Both the position numbers and the translations under genes were made by a program. This document shows positions 8,113 through 16,880 of a stretch of DNA of 34,286 nt, in pieces. The DNA lies in NCBI GenBank assembly GCA_003246755.1, contig QKDC01000124.1, forward strand, positions 1 through 34,286, in the 5' to 3' direction. Every line of letters begins with the position of its first letter. The first letter of the stretch is position 1. The DNA is from Gemmatimonadota bacterium. GTDB taxonomy: Bacteria; Gemmatimonadota; Gemmatimonadetes; Gemmatimonadales; GWC2-71-9. The notes under the pieces are model-generated. The model saw only the letters and a program-made list of their open reading frames with translations, searched no databases and was not told the DNA's origin.

Positions 8113-8122
8113 TGGCCCATCC
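8103..8122 (+). terminator. Hairpin overlapping the phosphodiesterase stop codon
   Basis: GGATGGG and CCCATCC form a perfect 7-bp stem around a 6-nt loop that contains the TGA stop. No T-run follows directly, so it may be a weak terminator or an RNA-stabilising hairpin. Confidence 0.4.
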
Positions 8123-8211
8123 CAAGGTCTTCTTCATGGGTTCCCAACACGGCTAGATTATCCGACTCGTATCATCTGCCTGGTGGCTGACACTCCCTGC
8201 CCGGAGGCTCC

Positions 8212-9411
8212 GTGCCCCGATTCGTACTTCCAAGCCTCATCGCCGTCCTGGTCCTCTGGGCCACACCCCTCGCCGGCCAGCGTCCGGGTTCCCGTGGTAC
8301 GACCATCGAACCCGGTCAGGTTTGTCCTGCGGGGACCACCGAGATCCGACCCCGCCTCTGCATGGCGCCCGAACTCGAAGCGCCCAGCATCGTGGATTAC
8401 CGACCACGTTCCACGCTGATCGTCACCGAACACGAGGTACCCCGAGCGAAGTACCCCGTCATCGACTTTCATGGTCATCCCAGAGGCCTCACATCGGAGG
8501 GGGCCCTCGGAGAATTGGCGGACGCTCTCGATGGCATCAACGTCCGAGTGATGGTAGCCGCAAACGGGCTCTCGGGGGACAACCTCACCGAGACCGTGAA
8601 CGCCGTTCGCCATTCTCCACGCATGAAGGACCGGGTACGCGCGATGACCCGAATCGATTTCCGGAACGTCGGGCCCGGCTGGGCCGAGCGTGCTGTAGCC
8701 CAACTGGAGGTCGACGTAGCCGCGGGCGCGGTGGGTGTTGGGGAGGTGTCCAAAGGACTGGGACTGTCGATCCGGAAGGCCGACGGAACACGTCTCCAGA
8801 TCGATGATCCCATCCTCGATCCCGTGTGGCAGGCGTGCGCTCGTCTCGGTATTCCGGTGTTCATTCACACCGCCGACCCCCAGGAGTTCTGGCAGCCGAT
8901 CGACTACACGAACGAACGATGGCTCGAGTTGGGGTTGTTCCCCAACCGGCGGTATCCCCCCGAGCAATTCCCTGCGTTCGAGCGGCTGATGACCGAACGC
9001 GACAACATGCTTCGCCGGAATCCCAAGACCACCTTCGTCATCGCTCACATGGGATGGCACGCCAATGACCTCGGCCGGCTGGGCAAGCTGCTGGATGAAC
9101 TCCCGAACGTCTACACCGAGGTCGGAGCCGTACTCTACGACATCGGGCGGCAGCCGCGCGCTGCCCATGACTTCTTCATTCGATTCCAGGATCGCATCCT
9201 GTTCGGTAAGGACTCCTTCCAGCCGGAGGAGTATCCGTACTACTGGCGCGTGTTCGAGACCCGTGACGACTATTTCGACTACTATCGGCCGTACCATGCC
9301 TTCTGGAAGCTCTATGGAATCGATCTCCCAGACGAGGTGCTGAAGAAGGTGTATTTCCGCAATGCGCTTCGCATCACGCCGGGATTGCCACAGGAAGGGT
9401 GGCCCCAATAG
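8212..9411 (+). CDS. Secreted amidohydrolase (amidohydrolase_2-type metal-dependent hydrolase)
   Basis: The 399-aa product starts with GTG, strongly supported by GGAGG 4 nt upstream. It has a signal peptide (VLPSLIAVLVLWATPLAG). An N-terminal segment of about 65 residues, with two cysteines, precedes the TIM-barrel domain. Metal/catalytic motifs seen are IDFHGHP (HxH), GVPVFIHTADP-like IPVFIHTAD (His), FVIAHMGWHANDLGRL (His) and ILFGKDSF (Asp). This is the amidohydrolase-2 set, which in characterised members covers decarboxylases and lactone or amide hydrolases; the substrate cannot be assigned. The protein probably acts in the periplasm. It follows the phosphodiesterase gene by about 100 nt and is convergent with the ABM gene. 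Confidence 0.85.
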   Translation: MPRFVLPSLIAVLVLWATPLAGQRPGSRGTTIEPGQVCPAGTTEIRPRLCMAPELEAPSIVDYRPRSTLIVTEHEVPRAKYPVIDFHGHPRGLTSEGALGELADALDGINVRVMVAANGLSGDNLTETVNAVRHSPRMKDRVRAMTRIDFRNVGPGWAERAVAQLEVDVAAGAVGVGEVSKGLGLSIRKADGTRLQIDDPILDPVWQACARLGIPVFIHTADPQEFWQPIDYTNERWLELGLFPNRRYPPEQFPAFERLMTERDNMLRRNPKTTFVIAHMGWHANDLGRLGKLLDELPNVYTEVGAVLYDIGRQPRAAHDFFIRFQDRILFGKDSFQPEEYPYYWRVFETRDDYFDYYRPYHAFWKLYGIDLPDEVLKKVYFRNALRITPGLPQEGWPQ

Positions 9412-9432
9412 TCCATCCTCCCGAGCCCTTCG

Positions 9433-9792
9433 CTATCGGCTGAATCCCGCCGCTGGTTCCATGTAGGTGGGATTGAAACCAGCCAGGGCTTCCTTGACCG
9501 ACGCGTCCGGCGCGCCATAGACCGTGAAGCGCGTCGGCACCAGAATCTCCAGAAAACGGCCGGCGAACTTTTGCCCGAAAGCGCCGAGGTGGGTCATTAC
9601 AGATGGTGAATCCGCATAGCGCTCGAAGATGTGGCAACTCCGGCCATCGGAGCTGGTGCTCCACTCATAGTTGAGTGTGCCAGGCTCATTCGCCTGAGTC
9701 GCCTCGACCATCTCCGACATGAGATCCTTCAAGTCCTCCTCCCGTCCTGTTTGAATCTGGAGTTCAAGCATCCAAGACACGGTCTTGTCCAT
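9433..9792 (-). CDS. Antibiotic biosynthesis monooxygenase (ABM) domain protein
   Basis: The product is 119 aa. The second of two adjacent ATGs (9792) is chosen because GGAG lies 5 nt upstream. It is a single ferredoxin-like ABM domain: the first strand WMLELQIQTGREEDLKDLM, then EPGTLNYEWSTSSDG, CHIFERYADSPSVMTHL and the C-terminal strand. These small dimeric proteins include quinol monooxygenases and haem-degrading or stress proteins, and many have no known substrate. The extra C-terminal tail (PTYMEPAAGFSR) is also seen in stand-alone members. It appears monocistronic, with a 112-nt spacer upstream in which I see no gene. Confidence 0.85.
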   Translation of the reverse strand: MDKTVSWMLELQIQTGREEDLKDLMSEMVEATQANEPGTLNYEWSTSSDGRSCHIFERYADSPSVMTHLGAFGQKFAGRFLEILVPTRFTVYGAPDASVKEALAGFNPTYMEPAAGFSR

Positions 9793-9907
9793 CATTGCTC
9801 CTTATTGAGAGGGTGATGTCCGCTGCCCCCAGCCTTTAGGGCGCAAACAGGAACCATGTTAGACTGGGCGCCGACGAACGCCAGCAAAGAGTCTTGTGTC
9901 AAGCGAA

Positions 9908-10387
9908 TCACGCTGGCACCGCCATCGCGTCGAGTCGCCGAGTGATGCGGAGCAGGCGGCGGAACAGTAGGACCCCCATCACTCCGGCAACCGGAGAGGT
10001 CACGAGGCCAGGAAAGTACTGGCCGGCCAGGAGCGCGAGTAGCGGGTGGGCGACCCCGTTGGCAGCGGAGGCGATTCCCAGGAACCAGAGCGGGAAGAGC
10101 GAAACTCGAACCCGACGGGCAAGGCCCAAGACCGAGAGACCCCAAATGACGATCCATGCCACGTTGAACACGACGAAGCCACCGAGTGGAATTGGAGGGA
10201 GACCCAACAGCGCCGGTAGCCGTTCGTCGAGCCCCGTTGAGAGCTCTTCCGTGAAATGAACCGTCTGAATCAAGGTCGTGACCGCGGCCATCTGAACCAC
10301 AGCCCGCAGGTCCGCCTGGTTCTCCTCGGCCCAGTCTCTCCCACGAGTCAGAAGAAGCGCCACGACGGCGGCGGCGCCGAGGACCAC
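9908..10387 (-). CDS. HXXEE-type integral membrane protein
   Basis: The product is 159 aa with about five hydrophobic helices. The motif HFTEEL (about residues 44-49) fits the H-x-x-E-E signature that names the HXXEE family; these residues may bind a metal, but the function is unknown. A later histidine (NGVAHPLLA) lies in another helix. The GTG start at 10387 is the only plausible in-frame start before the upstream gene's stop. It leaves a 32-nt spacer after the kinase gene, so the two genes are probably cotranscribed. No signal for a particular substrate is visible. Confidence 0.65.
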   Translation of the reverse strand: MVLGAAAVVALLLTRGRDWAEENQADLRAVVQMAAVTTLIQTVHFTEELSTGLDERLPALLGLPPIPLGGFVVFNVAWIVIWGLSVLGLARRVRVSLFPLWFLGIASAANGVAHPLLALLAGQYFPGLVTSPVAGVMGVLLFRRLLRITRRLDAMAVPA

Positions 10388-10419
10388 AACGCTGGGGACG
10401 AGGCTGGCGATCTGGTCGT

Positions 10420-13038
10420 TCAGTTCCCGACCCTGGCCTTTACTTCTTCCAGGAAATTCTGGACCAGGATCAACTCGGCGGGTGTCTCTTCCCGACGGAG
10501 TACTCGGATCATGAGGAACCGCTCGGTGCGTCCGTCGAAGGCATACCCGCGATGAGGGTCGGCAAGCATGGAAACCCCATTCGCGAAGAGCCGCTGCAGC
10601 TCACCGCTCGAGAAGTCGTTGCCAGTCCGGACCGCCACAGACAGAAAGCCAGGCCGAGACCGGAGAAACAGTTCCTCTCCGTCGTTGGCCCAGACCGGTT
10701 CGATTCCCAGATCCACCGAGACCTGTCGGCTACCTCGGTCGACATCCGGGAAGGGGCGAACCCAGACTTGGGCCTCCCCCGTCTGATCGGAGACGTAGGC
10801 AACCCAACGCCCATCCGGCGACAGCACAGGAGCACTCTCGTCTACCCCAGGCTGCGCCGAAACGGCGATGGTGGCGGTGTCGGGTCGGAGGCGCCGGGCG
10901 TAGATGTCACGGGCGCCCGAGCTGGTTCCGGTCCGGTAGATGAACCAATTGCCGTCGGACGACCAGAAGACCTCGTCGACGTCCTCTCCCTTGTGTTCGA
11001 ACAGCAGTTCGGGGGTGCCGATGCCGTCTACCGGAACCACGTATGCGGCACGCCGCCCTCCCCGGTCGGAGATGAAGGCGAGAGAAGATCCGTCCGGGCT
11101 CCACACCGGCCGACGGTTCATGCCCTGGTAATTCGTCAGACGACGGGCTGGCCCGTCATCCAACACCTTGATCCAGATTTCGGTGTTGTTGAGGAATCCG
11201 ACGGTCACCGCTGCCCGGGTCCCGTCCGGCGAAAGTTCGACGGACTCGAACTCTCCGCTCCACGCCGTGTCCACGGAGGTGACCCCGCCCTTGCGGTCAA
11301 CCCAGATCAACTCCCTCACGTCGCGAGCCGCTCTAGCGGATGTCCAGTACACCAGATCGCCGGATTCCGAGAGCGTGTAATATGCATCCCGGGAATCGAG
11401 GCGCGTACCAATTCCTTCCACGAGGAGCACCGGGCTTCCGGAGAGCTCCATTTGCTTCACATCCAGTGGGGCAGCGAAGAGATTTCCATCTCCACGGGCA
11501 AAGATGAGGTGTCCGGTCGTGGTGACGTAGCCTCGGATACCTTCCGCGAGAATGACGCGATCACCCGACTCGACGTCCATCATCTCAAGACGGTTCGGTT
11601 CGCCCAGGACCGAGAGCACCGCCCGTTGACCACCGTCTAAGAGCTGATAGTAGCCTAACATTTCTCCGTCGCCTGTGAGGACCAACTCAGGCTCGCCTCC
11701 CGTAGCGCGCACGCGATAGATGGAATCGGCACGCCCGTAGTAGATGTAACCATCGGTGTTCCACCGCAGTGCTTGCGCGATCCCTGCCGCCTCGAGCGTG
11801 CGAACGGACCCCCCCACGAGAGGGGTGACGACCAACCCGCCCCCGTTCGACCTGCCAAACGCAACCATTTGCCCATCGGGGGAAATCGCGGGGTCGATGG
11901 CTCCCTCCGAACCCTTGATTGGGATGCGGACCAGATCGTCCAGACGGCGCACAGAGAGCGAGCGTCCGGTCCTGCCAACTGCATCCGATATGACCAGGGC
12001 CGACCCGTCGGGGGTCAGAGCGAACCACTCGCTCGGGCCGTCCCCATCGAGCGTCGCGAGTGAGAGCTTCCGTATCGGCAGGGGTAGGGTTGTCTCAGAG
12101 GCGGAGAAGAGCCATAGCGCACCCGCTACGACCGCCATCCCCCATCCGGCGACGGCCAGGGTCCTGGTGCGCCCCGGCAGCTGCTCACCTCGCGCGCCGG
12201 TTCCGTGGCGGAAGGTTTCATCAGCCAGAGCCACCGCGAAGTCCAACGCCGAAGTGAAACGGTCTGCCGGGAGCTTCTCCAGAGCCCTCGCCACGACGGC
12301 ATCGACGTGTCGAGGCACCGCCCGGCGCTGGGACGTCACAGACTCCGGGTCGCTGGTGATGACCTTCCCAAGGATGGCCTGAGCCGTACTCCCGGAATAC
12401 GGTGGGTCACCTACCAGCATCTCATACAACACGCAGCCGAGTGAGTAGATGTCACTGGGCGGACCGATGACCTGATCGCCGGTCGCCTGTTCCGGGCTCA
12501 TGTAGTGCGGCGTCCCGAGGCTGAGTCCGGTGTCCGTGAGTCGATGTCCCCCAGCGGTGCTCACGGCAAGCGCGATCCCGAAGTCCGCCACGAGCGGACG
12601 CCCCTGGCTGAGCATGATGTTTTCCGGCTTGATGTCTCGATGGACCACACCAGCCTGGTGTGCCGAATGGAGTGCCTCGGCGACCTCTGTCGCGATGCGC
12701 ACCGCGTCCGCCACTGGAAGCTGCTTTTCCCGTTTGAGCCGATCCCGAAGGCTTTCACCTTCCACCAGCGGCATGACATAGAAGAGAAAGCCGTCAGCTT
12801 CACCGGAATCAAAAAGAGGTAGGATGTTCGGGTGTTGAAGCCGGGCAGTCGTCTCGATCTCCGCCACAAACCGTTCGCCACCGACGACCGCAGCCAACTC
12901 CGGCTTGAGGACCTTGACGGCCACCTTCCGGTGATGACGGAGGTCCTCAGCGAGGTACACGGTGGCCATGCCTCCCTCGCCAAGCTCACGCTCGATGAGA
13001 TATCGGTCGGTCAGCGCGGAGTTGAGTCGATCGATCAT
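10420..13038 (-). CDS. Membrane Ser/Thr protein kinase with C-terminal TolB/WD40-like propeller
   Basis: The 872-aa product has an N-terminal PknB-type kinase domain (about residues 12-275). Visible are the glycine loop GEGGMATVYLA, the lysine in VAVKVLKPELA, the catalytic loop HRDIKPENIML, the DFG segment VADFGIAL and GTPHYMSPEQATG, so the kinase should be active. One transmembrane helix follows (about residues 295-315, AVAGWGMAVVAGALWLF). The remaining 550 residues form repeated beta-propeller blades with TolB/PD40-type phrases such as SPDGTRAAV, WSPDGSSLAFISD and LSPDGRWVAYVSD. The propeller is predicted to be periplasmic and could sense a ligand or partner. A paralogue lies at 28.6-31.2 kb. 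Confidence 0.93.
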   Translation of the reverse strand: MIDRLNSALTDRYLIERELGEGGMATVYLAEDLRHHRKVAVKVLKPELAAVVGGERFVAEIETTARLQHPNILPLFDSGEADGFLFYVMPLVEGESLRDRLKREKQLPVADAVRIATEVAEALHSAHQAGVVHRDIKPENIMLSQGRPLVADFGIALAVSTAGGHRLTDTGLSLGTPHYMSPEQATGDQVIGPPSDIYSLGCVLYEMLVGDPPYSGSTAQAILGKVITSDPESVTSQRRAVPRHVDAVVARALEKLPADRFTSALDFAVALADETFRHGTGARGEQLPGRTRTLAVAGWGMAVVAGALWLFSASETTLPLPIRKLSLATLDGDGPSEWFALTPDGSALVISDAVGRTGRSLSVRRLDDLVRIPIKGSEGAIDPAISPDGQMVAFGRSNGGGLVVTPLVGGSVRTLEAAGIAQALRWNTDGYIYYGRADSIYRVRATGGEPELVLTGDGEMLGYYQLLDGGQRAVLSVLGEPNRLEMMDVESGDRVILAEGIRGYVTTTGHLIFARGDGNLFAAPLDVKQMELSGSPVLLVEGIGTRLDSRDAYYTLSESGDLVYWTSARAARDVRELIWVDRKGGVTSVDTAWSGEFESVELSPDGTRAAVTVGFLNNTEIWIKVLDDGPARRLTNYQGMNRRPVWSPDGSSLAFISDRGGRRAAYVVPVDGIGTPELLFEHKGEDVDEVFWSSDGNWFIYRTGTSSGARDIYARRLRPDTATIAVSAQPGVDESAPVLSPDGRWVAYVSDQTGEAQVWVRPFPDVDRGSRQVSVDLGIEPVWANDGEELFLRSRPGFLSVAVRTGNDFSSGELQRLFANGVSMLADPHRGYAFDGRTERFLMIRVLRREETPAELILVQNFLEEVKARVGN

Positions 13039-13068
13039 GGTGAGAACTCGTGTTCTGGCGGTACGCGA

Positions 13069-13098
13069 ATAATGGTGACCGGATGGTACGCCTGTCAG
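13069..13098 (-). promoter_or_regulatory. Candidate promoter of the kinase gene
   Basis: On the minus strand CTGACA (13098-13093) and CATTAT (13074-13069) are 18 nt apart, in the 87-nt spacer before the kinase ATG. A small inverted repeat AGAAC-N4-GTTCT (13043-13056) lies between this site and the start codon and could be an operator. Confidence 0.4.
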
Positions 13099-13125
13099 CA
13101 GGGTCCGGCGGCCCAGCGAGCGAGC

Positions 13126-14865
13126 CTACTTCGTCAAACTGATGCGTCGAGCCAGCGCCCGGCCGACGAACCGGAGCCGGTCTTTCCATGGTAGCCGTCC
13201 GAGCATCGTCTTCACAACTCCCTTGGTAAAGTACGTCTTCTGCCCATAGTCCACGGCCACGTCGATCATCACCGGTCGCCCCTCGGCAATGATCACTCTC
13301 ATTCGCGCGAGGGTCGGGTCAAGGTCGGGGTCGGTCTTGCAAGCGAGGTACTCGATGCCAAGTCCACTGGCCAAACTCGCGAGATCGTAGTCGGGCAGTG
13401 TGCTGGCCACCGAGCGGTTGAAGGCCGTCCGCTGGAACTGGGAAATTTGGGCCAGTTCCTCGTCCCGCAGGACCACGATCGCCACCGCGATCCCTTCGCT
13501 GGCCGCGGTGAGGGCCTCGAGCCCGGTCATCAGCAGCGCACCATCGCCGGCGAGGGCGACCACCGGCGCATCCGGTCGCCCAAGTTTGGCGCCGATGGCG
13601 GCAGGGATCGCGTATCCCATGCAGGAGTAGTCCACGGGCGCAAGGAACCGCCCCGGTCGTTCGAGCCGGAGACACTCCATCGCGAGGAAGGTCCCGTTGC
13701 CGCTGTCGGTTGTGAAGATGGTTTCCGGGCCAAGCGCCTCATGGAGCCGGTCCAGGAAGAGGGGAGGTGATACACGATCCCCGCTCCGGTGCGCCGCCCA
13801 CTGTTTCCGGACCTCCGAATGGCCGGCGGCAATGAGCGCCGTGGGCGCGGCGCCGGGAGAGGCCTCAGGGGAGCCACTCAACTGTTCCAGCAACCCACCC
13901 ACGAACGCTCCCGCATCGGCGTGAATCGCCAGCTCCGCCGGGAAGTTCCGCCCCAGCACCTCGGCATTGATATCCACGTGAAGCATTGGCCCTGGGAGTG
14001 TGAGCCCGTAGCCTCCCGTTCCGACTTCGCTGAAGCGGCAGCCGATCGCGAGGAGACGGTCACACCCAGCAGCCACCTGGCGCGCGAACGGCGGTGCGCT
14101 GTTGCCAAAGCCGTTCCAGAGAAAGAGGGGATGCGATTCGGGGAAGACCCCCTTGCCCTGGATGGTGGTGGCAACGGGCGCCCCCAACCTCTCGGCCAGT
14201 GCGACCAGTGCCTGACCAGCACCGGCGGCACCGTTTCCGACGTAGATCAGCGGTCTGGCGGTTTTCCCGGTAAGCCAGTTGGCCGCCCGTTGGAGGTCCT
14301 CCTCGGTGAGCTCCGGTGGATGCCATGGGTCTGGGGCGCAGAAATCAGACTCCTGGACCTCGTGACGAGTGAGGTAGAGGTTGACCGGGACTTCCACCAT
14401 GACCGGACCGGGGGTCCCTGCCCTGGCGATTGCGCATGCCTTGCGGATCGTGGGGTAGAGCTCCTGTCCGGTCATCGGTCGGAAGGTCGCCTTGGTCACT
14501 GGGGCGGCGATGGCCAATTGATCGATGTCATGCAGCTGATAGGCCATCCGCACGTCCTGGCGGATCCCACAACCGAGCACCAGCATCGGGATGCCGTCCA
14601 TGAATGCCTCGGCGATACCCGATAGCGCATGGGTGAGTCCAGCACCAGGGACGAGGTTGAGGCAGCCCAGGCGCCCCGATGCGCGCCAGTACCCGTCCGC
14701 CATGAAACCGGCACTCTGCTCGTCGGTCACCAGGATCGGACGGACCCCGGACGAGCCGAGCGCGTCGTACAATTCAATGTTGTGGGTCCCAGGAATACCG
14801 AATGTGTGCTGGATGCCCTCGTCCTCCAGGGCACGGACGACGAGATCACCGCCGGAATGCTTCAT
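13126..14865 (-). CDS. Thiamine-diphosphate-dependent enzyme, acetolactate-synthase-like
   Basis: The 579-aa product has the three-domain ThDP fold: an N-terminal PYR domain with the cofactor-activating glutamate in VTDEQSAGFMADGYW (about residue 49), a central domain (about residues 190-340), and a PP domain with VVALAGDGALLMTGLEAL. After GDG, the usual NN pair is replaced by RDEE (VVLRDEELAQI), where the Asp could still ligate Mg. A basic C-terminal tail (LPWKDRLRFVGRALARR) extends past the usual end and may be amphipathic. The substrate is probably a 2-oxo acid, undergoing decarboxylation or carboligation. It lies 10 nt behind the GMC oxidoreductase, so it is likely in the same operon. Confidence 0.85.
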   Translation of the reverse strand: MKHSGGDLVVRALEDEGIQHTFGIPGTHNIELYDALGSSGVRPILVTDEQSAGFMADGYWRASGRLGCLNLVPGAGLTHALSGIAEAFMDGIPMLVLGCGIRQDVRMAYQLHDIDQLAIAAPVTKATFRPMTGQELYPTIRKACAIARAGTPGPVMVEVPVNLYLTRHEVQESDFCAPDPWHPPELTEEDLQRAANWLTGKTARPLIYVGNGAAGAGQALVALAERLGAPVATTIQGKGVFPESHPLFLWNGFGNSAPPFARQVAAGCDRLLAIGCRFSEVGTGGYGLTLPGPMLHVDINAEVLGRNFPAELAIHADAGAFVGGLLEQLSGSPEASPGAAPTALIAAGHSEVRKQWAAHRSGDRVSPPLFLDRLHEALGPETIFTTDSGNGTFLAMECLRLERPGRFLAPVDYSCMGYAIPAAIGAKLGRPDAPVVALAGDGALLMTGLEALTAASEGIAVAIVVLRDEELAQISQFQRTAFNRSVASTLPDYDLASLASGLGIEYLACKTDPDLDPTLARMRVIIAEGRPVMIDVAVDYGQKTYFTKGVVKTMLGRLPWKDRLRFVGRALARRISLTK

Positions 14866-14875
14866 CGTGGATCAC

Positions 14876-16384
14876 TCAATTGGGGTTCATCTCCGGAAGG
14901 TCCTGGAGAACTCCCTCGGCCGTTCGGTCGGCGAGGGCCATCACGGTGACGTAGGGGTTGATCTCGAGCGACTCTGGGAATAGGCTGGCATCGGCGATGC
15001 GGAGCCATGGCCTGCCGTGCACGCGTCCCCACGAGTCAACCACGGAGTCACTCACGTCTCGACCCATCGCTGCCCCCCCCATCAGATGAGCCGCGCTGAC
15101 CGAGATACGACCCAGCAGAAAGTGCCGCTCATGGATCAACTCATCGATTCGGTGGGCATCCGTGGCTTCCAGGAGCGGGGGGTCGGCCGACGGGGCATGG
15201 ACACGAACAGCACCTGCGGCGAAAAAGATCCGTGCGGAGCTTCGTGTCGCGCGCACCATCGAACGGATGACCTCCGGGGTGAAGCGGTAGTGCACCTGTG
15301 CTTTGCCGTTGGCGTCGACGGTAATGCGGTTGTCCGGAACGACCTTGTCACACGCGAGTACGAGAATCATTTGCAAACGTGGGAACGCCCGCATCAAGGT
15401 ACTGTGCGCCGACCCGAAGCCTGTCAGGTTCTTGGCCGTAATGAACGGGAAGTACATACAGGTTTCGAGGACATATCCCTCCGCCTCCGCCCGGTCCACA
15501 AAGAAACTCTTGGGGTGCCCGACATCATTGGTGATGGGATGGGCATGCTCGGCAACGAGGATGTGGGCAGGATGGCATGTGAATCCCATGCCAACCCTGG
15601 GCGGCAGTGCCGGCAGCCGTGAACGCAGGAGCAAGGCGGTCGTTCCGATACAGCCAGCCGAGAGCACGATGGTGCTTGCCTGGATCTCGTGATCTCCAGC
15701 TGGCCATTCGGAGTCGGTGCCCTTCTCGCCGGGTTTCCTGGCACTCACACGGACCTGCAGGGAACGTTCGCCAAGGCTCAGAACCTCGGCACGAGTGACG
15801 ACCTCGACGCCTTGACGCTCGGCGTTGGGGAGTTGCACGCGGTTGGTGCCCTGCTTGGCGGCATTGGGGCAGCCGAGATTGCAGAGACTGGACCCCTTGC
15901 AGCCGCGCACATTGATCGGGAACTGCTCGGCGTGGAGACCCGCGGTCCTACACCCCTCGACGAAGAGACGATTGTTGTCATTGATCTCGTCGGGACCGAG
16001 AGAGTGGACGTTGTTTTCGGTGAGGTACTTGCGACTGCGCCGTTCCAGGTCGTCGAAGTGAAGACCAGGGACGTTCCATTGTCGAATGACCCGCTCGGGA
16101 GCAATCAGAGAAGTCCCCGTATAGACGATGGTCGAGCCACCGTACCCGCGACCGAAGGCGAGCGTCATCGTACCGTCGGCGGTCAGAAATCCGCCTCCGT
16201 CCACATAGAGTTCATTGGCCATGTCGAGTTCGCGACCCGTAAAGTCCTCGTCGCGAAAGCGCGGGCCCTGTTCGAGTACCAACACCTTCTTGCCTTGGGA
16301 GACCAGAGGGGCGAGCATCTGTGCGACCGTGCCCCCGCCGGCGCCGGCGCCCACGATGACGACATCATAGTGACTGGATGTCAT
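14876..16384 (-). CDS. GMC-family FAD-dependent oxidoreductase (alcohol dehydrogenase type)
   Basis: The product is 502 aa from the ATG at 16384 (MTSSHYDVVIVGAGAGG). That ATG overlaps the upstream stop as ATGA, so the 668-aa track ORF is over-extended. The Rossmann FAD motif GAGAGGGTVAQ is at residues 12-22. The substrate side has GGFLTADGTMTLAFGRGYGGS and a CKGSSLCNLGCPNAAKQGT segment, a Cys-rich motif typical of the long-chain-alcohol/gluconate-type branch. The GMC C-terminus HLMGGAAMG ... NPYVTVMALADRTA completes the FAD domain. There is no signal peptide. With the small subunit ahead of it, it is probably an electron-transferring dehydrogenase and not an oxygen-reducing oxidase; the substrate is unknown. 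Confidence 0.9.
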   Translation of the reverse strand: MTSSHYDVVIVGAGAGGGTVAQMLAPLVSQGKKVLVLEQGPRFRDEDFTGRELDMANELYVDGGGFLTADGTMTLAFGRGYGGSTIVYTGTSLIAPERVIRQWNVPGLHFDDLERRSRKYLTENNVHSLGPDEINDNNRLFVEGCRTAGLHAEQFPINVRGCKGSSLCNLGCPNAAKQGTNRVQLPNAERQGVEVVTRAEVLSLGERSLQVRVSARKPGEKGTDSEWPAGDHEIQASTIVLSAGCIGTTALLLRSRLPALPPRVGMGFTCHPAHILVAEHAHPITNDVGHPKSFFVDRAEAEGYVLETCMYFPFITAKNLTGFGSAHSTLMRAFPRLQMILVLACDKVVPDNRITVDANGKAQVHYRFTPEVIRSMVRATRSSARIFFAAGAVRVHAPSADPPLLEATDAHRIDELIHERHFLLGRISVSAAHLMGGAAMGRDVSDSVVDSWGRVHGRPWLRIADASLFPESLEINPYVTVMALADRTAEGVLQDLPEMNPN

Positions 16385-16785
16385 CTTCGGGCCGCCCATC
16401 CCCTGGGATCCGCACGATAGCCGAGCGCTGCCTGGATGTCCGGCTGGGCGTAGTACCCCATCATCACGAGCGTTCGGAGTCCCCAGGCGCCGCGTCGGAG
16501 CATGAGGATTGGGGCCTTCCCAACAGCGTCGACGAAGGCCGTCCGACGGGCAGGATGCAGGGCTTCGAGACGACGCCCGAATCTGAGCAGCGAGACGAGG
16601 TCCAGCAGCCGAATGAAAAAGAGGATCTGCCTTTGAATCCGTGGTGGGCGGGATCGGAGGGTGTTCGTGACGATATGACCCAAGGCGTCCCACTCTGCTG
16701 CCGAGGACTCCGCGATCTCGGGTACGAAGGTCACCGCGAGAGCACGGAAGGGGCTGCGCACGGGAGCCAACAGATCGGCACTCAC
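16381..16785 (-). CDS. GMC dehydrogenase small subunit (gluconate 2-dehydrogenase subunit 3-like)
   Basis: The product is 134 aa from GTG (VSADLLAPVRS), or 148 aa if the upstream ATG at 16827 is used; neither has a good ribosome site. The helical protein contains AVTFVPEI near the start, LRSRPPRIQRQIL and LLRFGRRLEALHPARRTAF. It ends with LRTLVMMGYYAQPDIQAALGYRADPRGW, a pattern typical of small subunits found beside GMC dehydrogenases. The stop overlaps the GMC start (ATGA), so translation is coupled. It lacks the Tat signal often present in this family, suggesting a cytoplasmic or membrane-inner-face complex. The exact family name is from memory. Confidence 0.72.
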   Translation of the reverse strand: MSADLLAPVRSPFRALAVTFVPEIAESSAAEWDALGHIVTNTLRSRPPRIQRQILFFIRLLDLVSLLRFGRRLEALHPARRTAFVDAVGKAPILMLRRGAWGLRTLVMMGYYAQPDIQAALGYRADPRGWAARR

Positions 16786-16834
16786 GCCTGGCAGTGTATC
16801 CGACGCGGGGGCCCCGCGCCAGCCCATCGGCTAG

Positions 16835-16840
16835 TATACT
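16835..16840 (+). promoter_or_regulatory. Candidate -10 element in the divergent GMC-operon/unknown-gene spacer
   Basis: TATACT (one mismatch to TATAAT) lies 41 nt ahead of the plus-strand ATG at 16881. The surrounding AGTATACT is palindromic, so it reads as the same hexamer on the minus strand too. No convincing -35 is seen. A second minus-strand hexamer TACACT sits 7 nt before the GTG at 16785, compatible with leaderless expression. Confidence 0.35.
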
Positions 16841-16880
16841 TTGGGCTACCGGAGAACAACGCACAGTATGCGGAGGCGTC

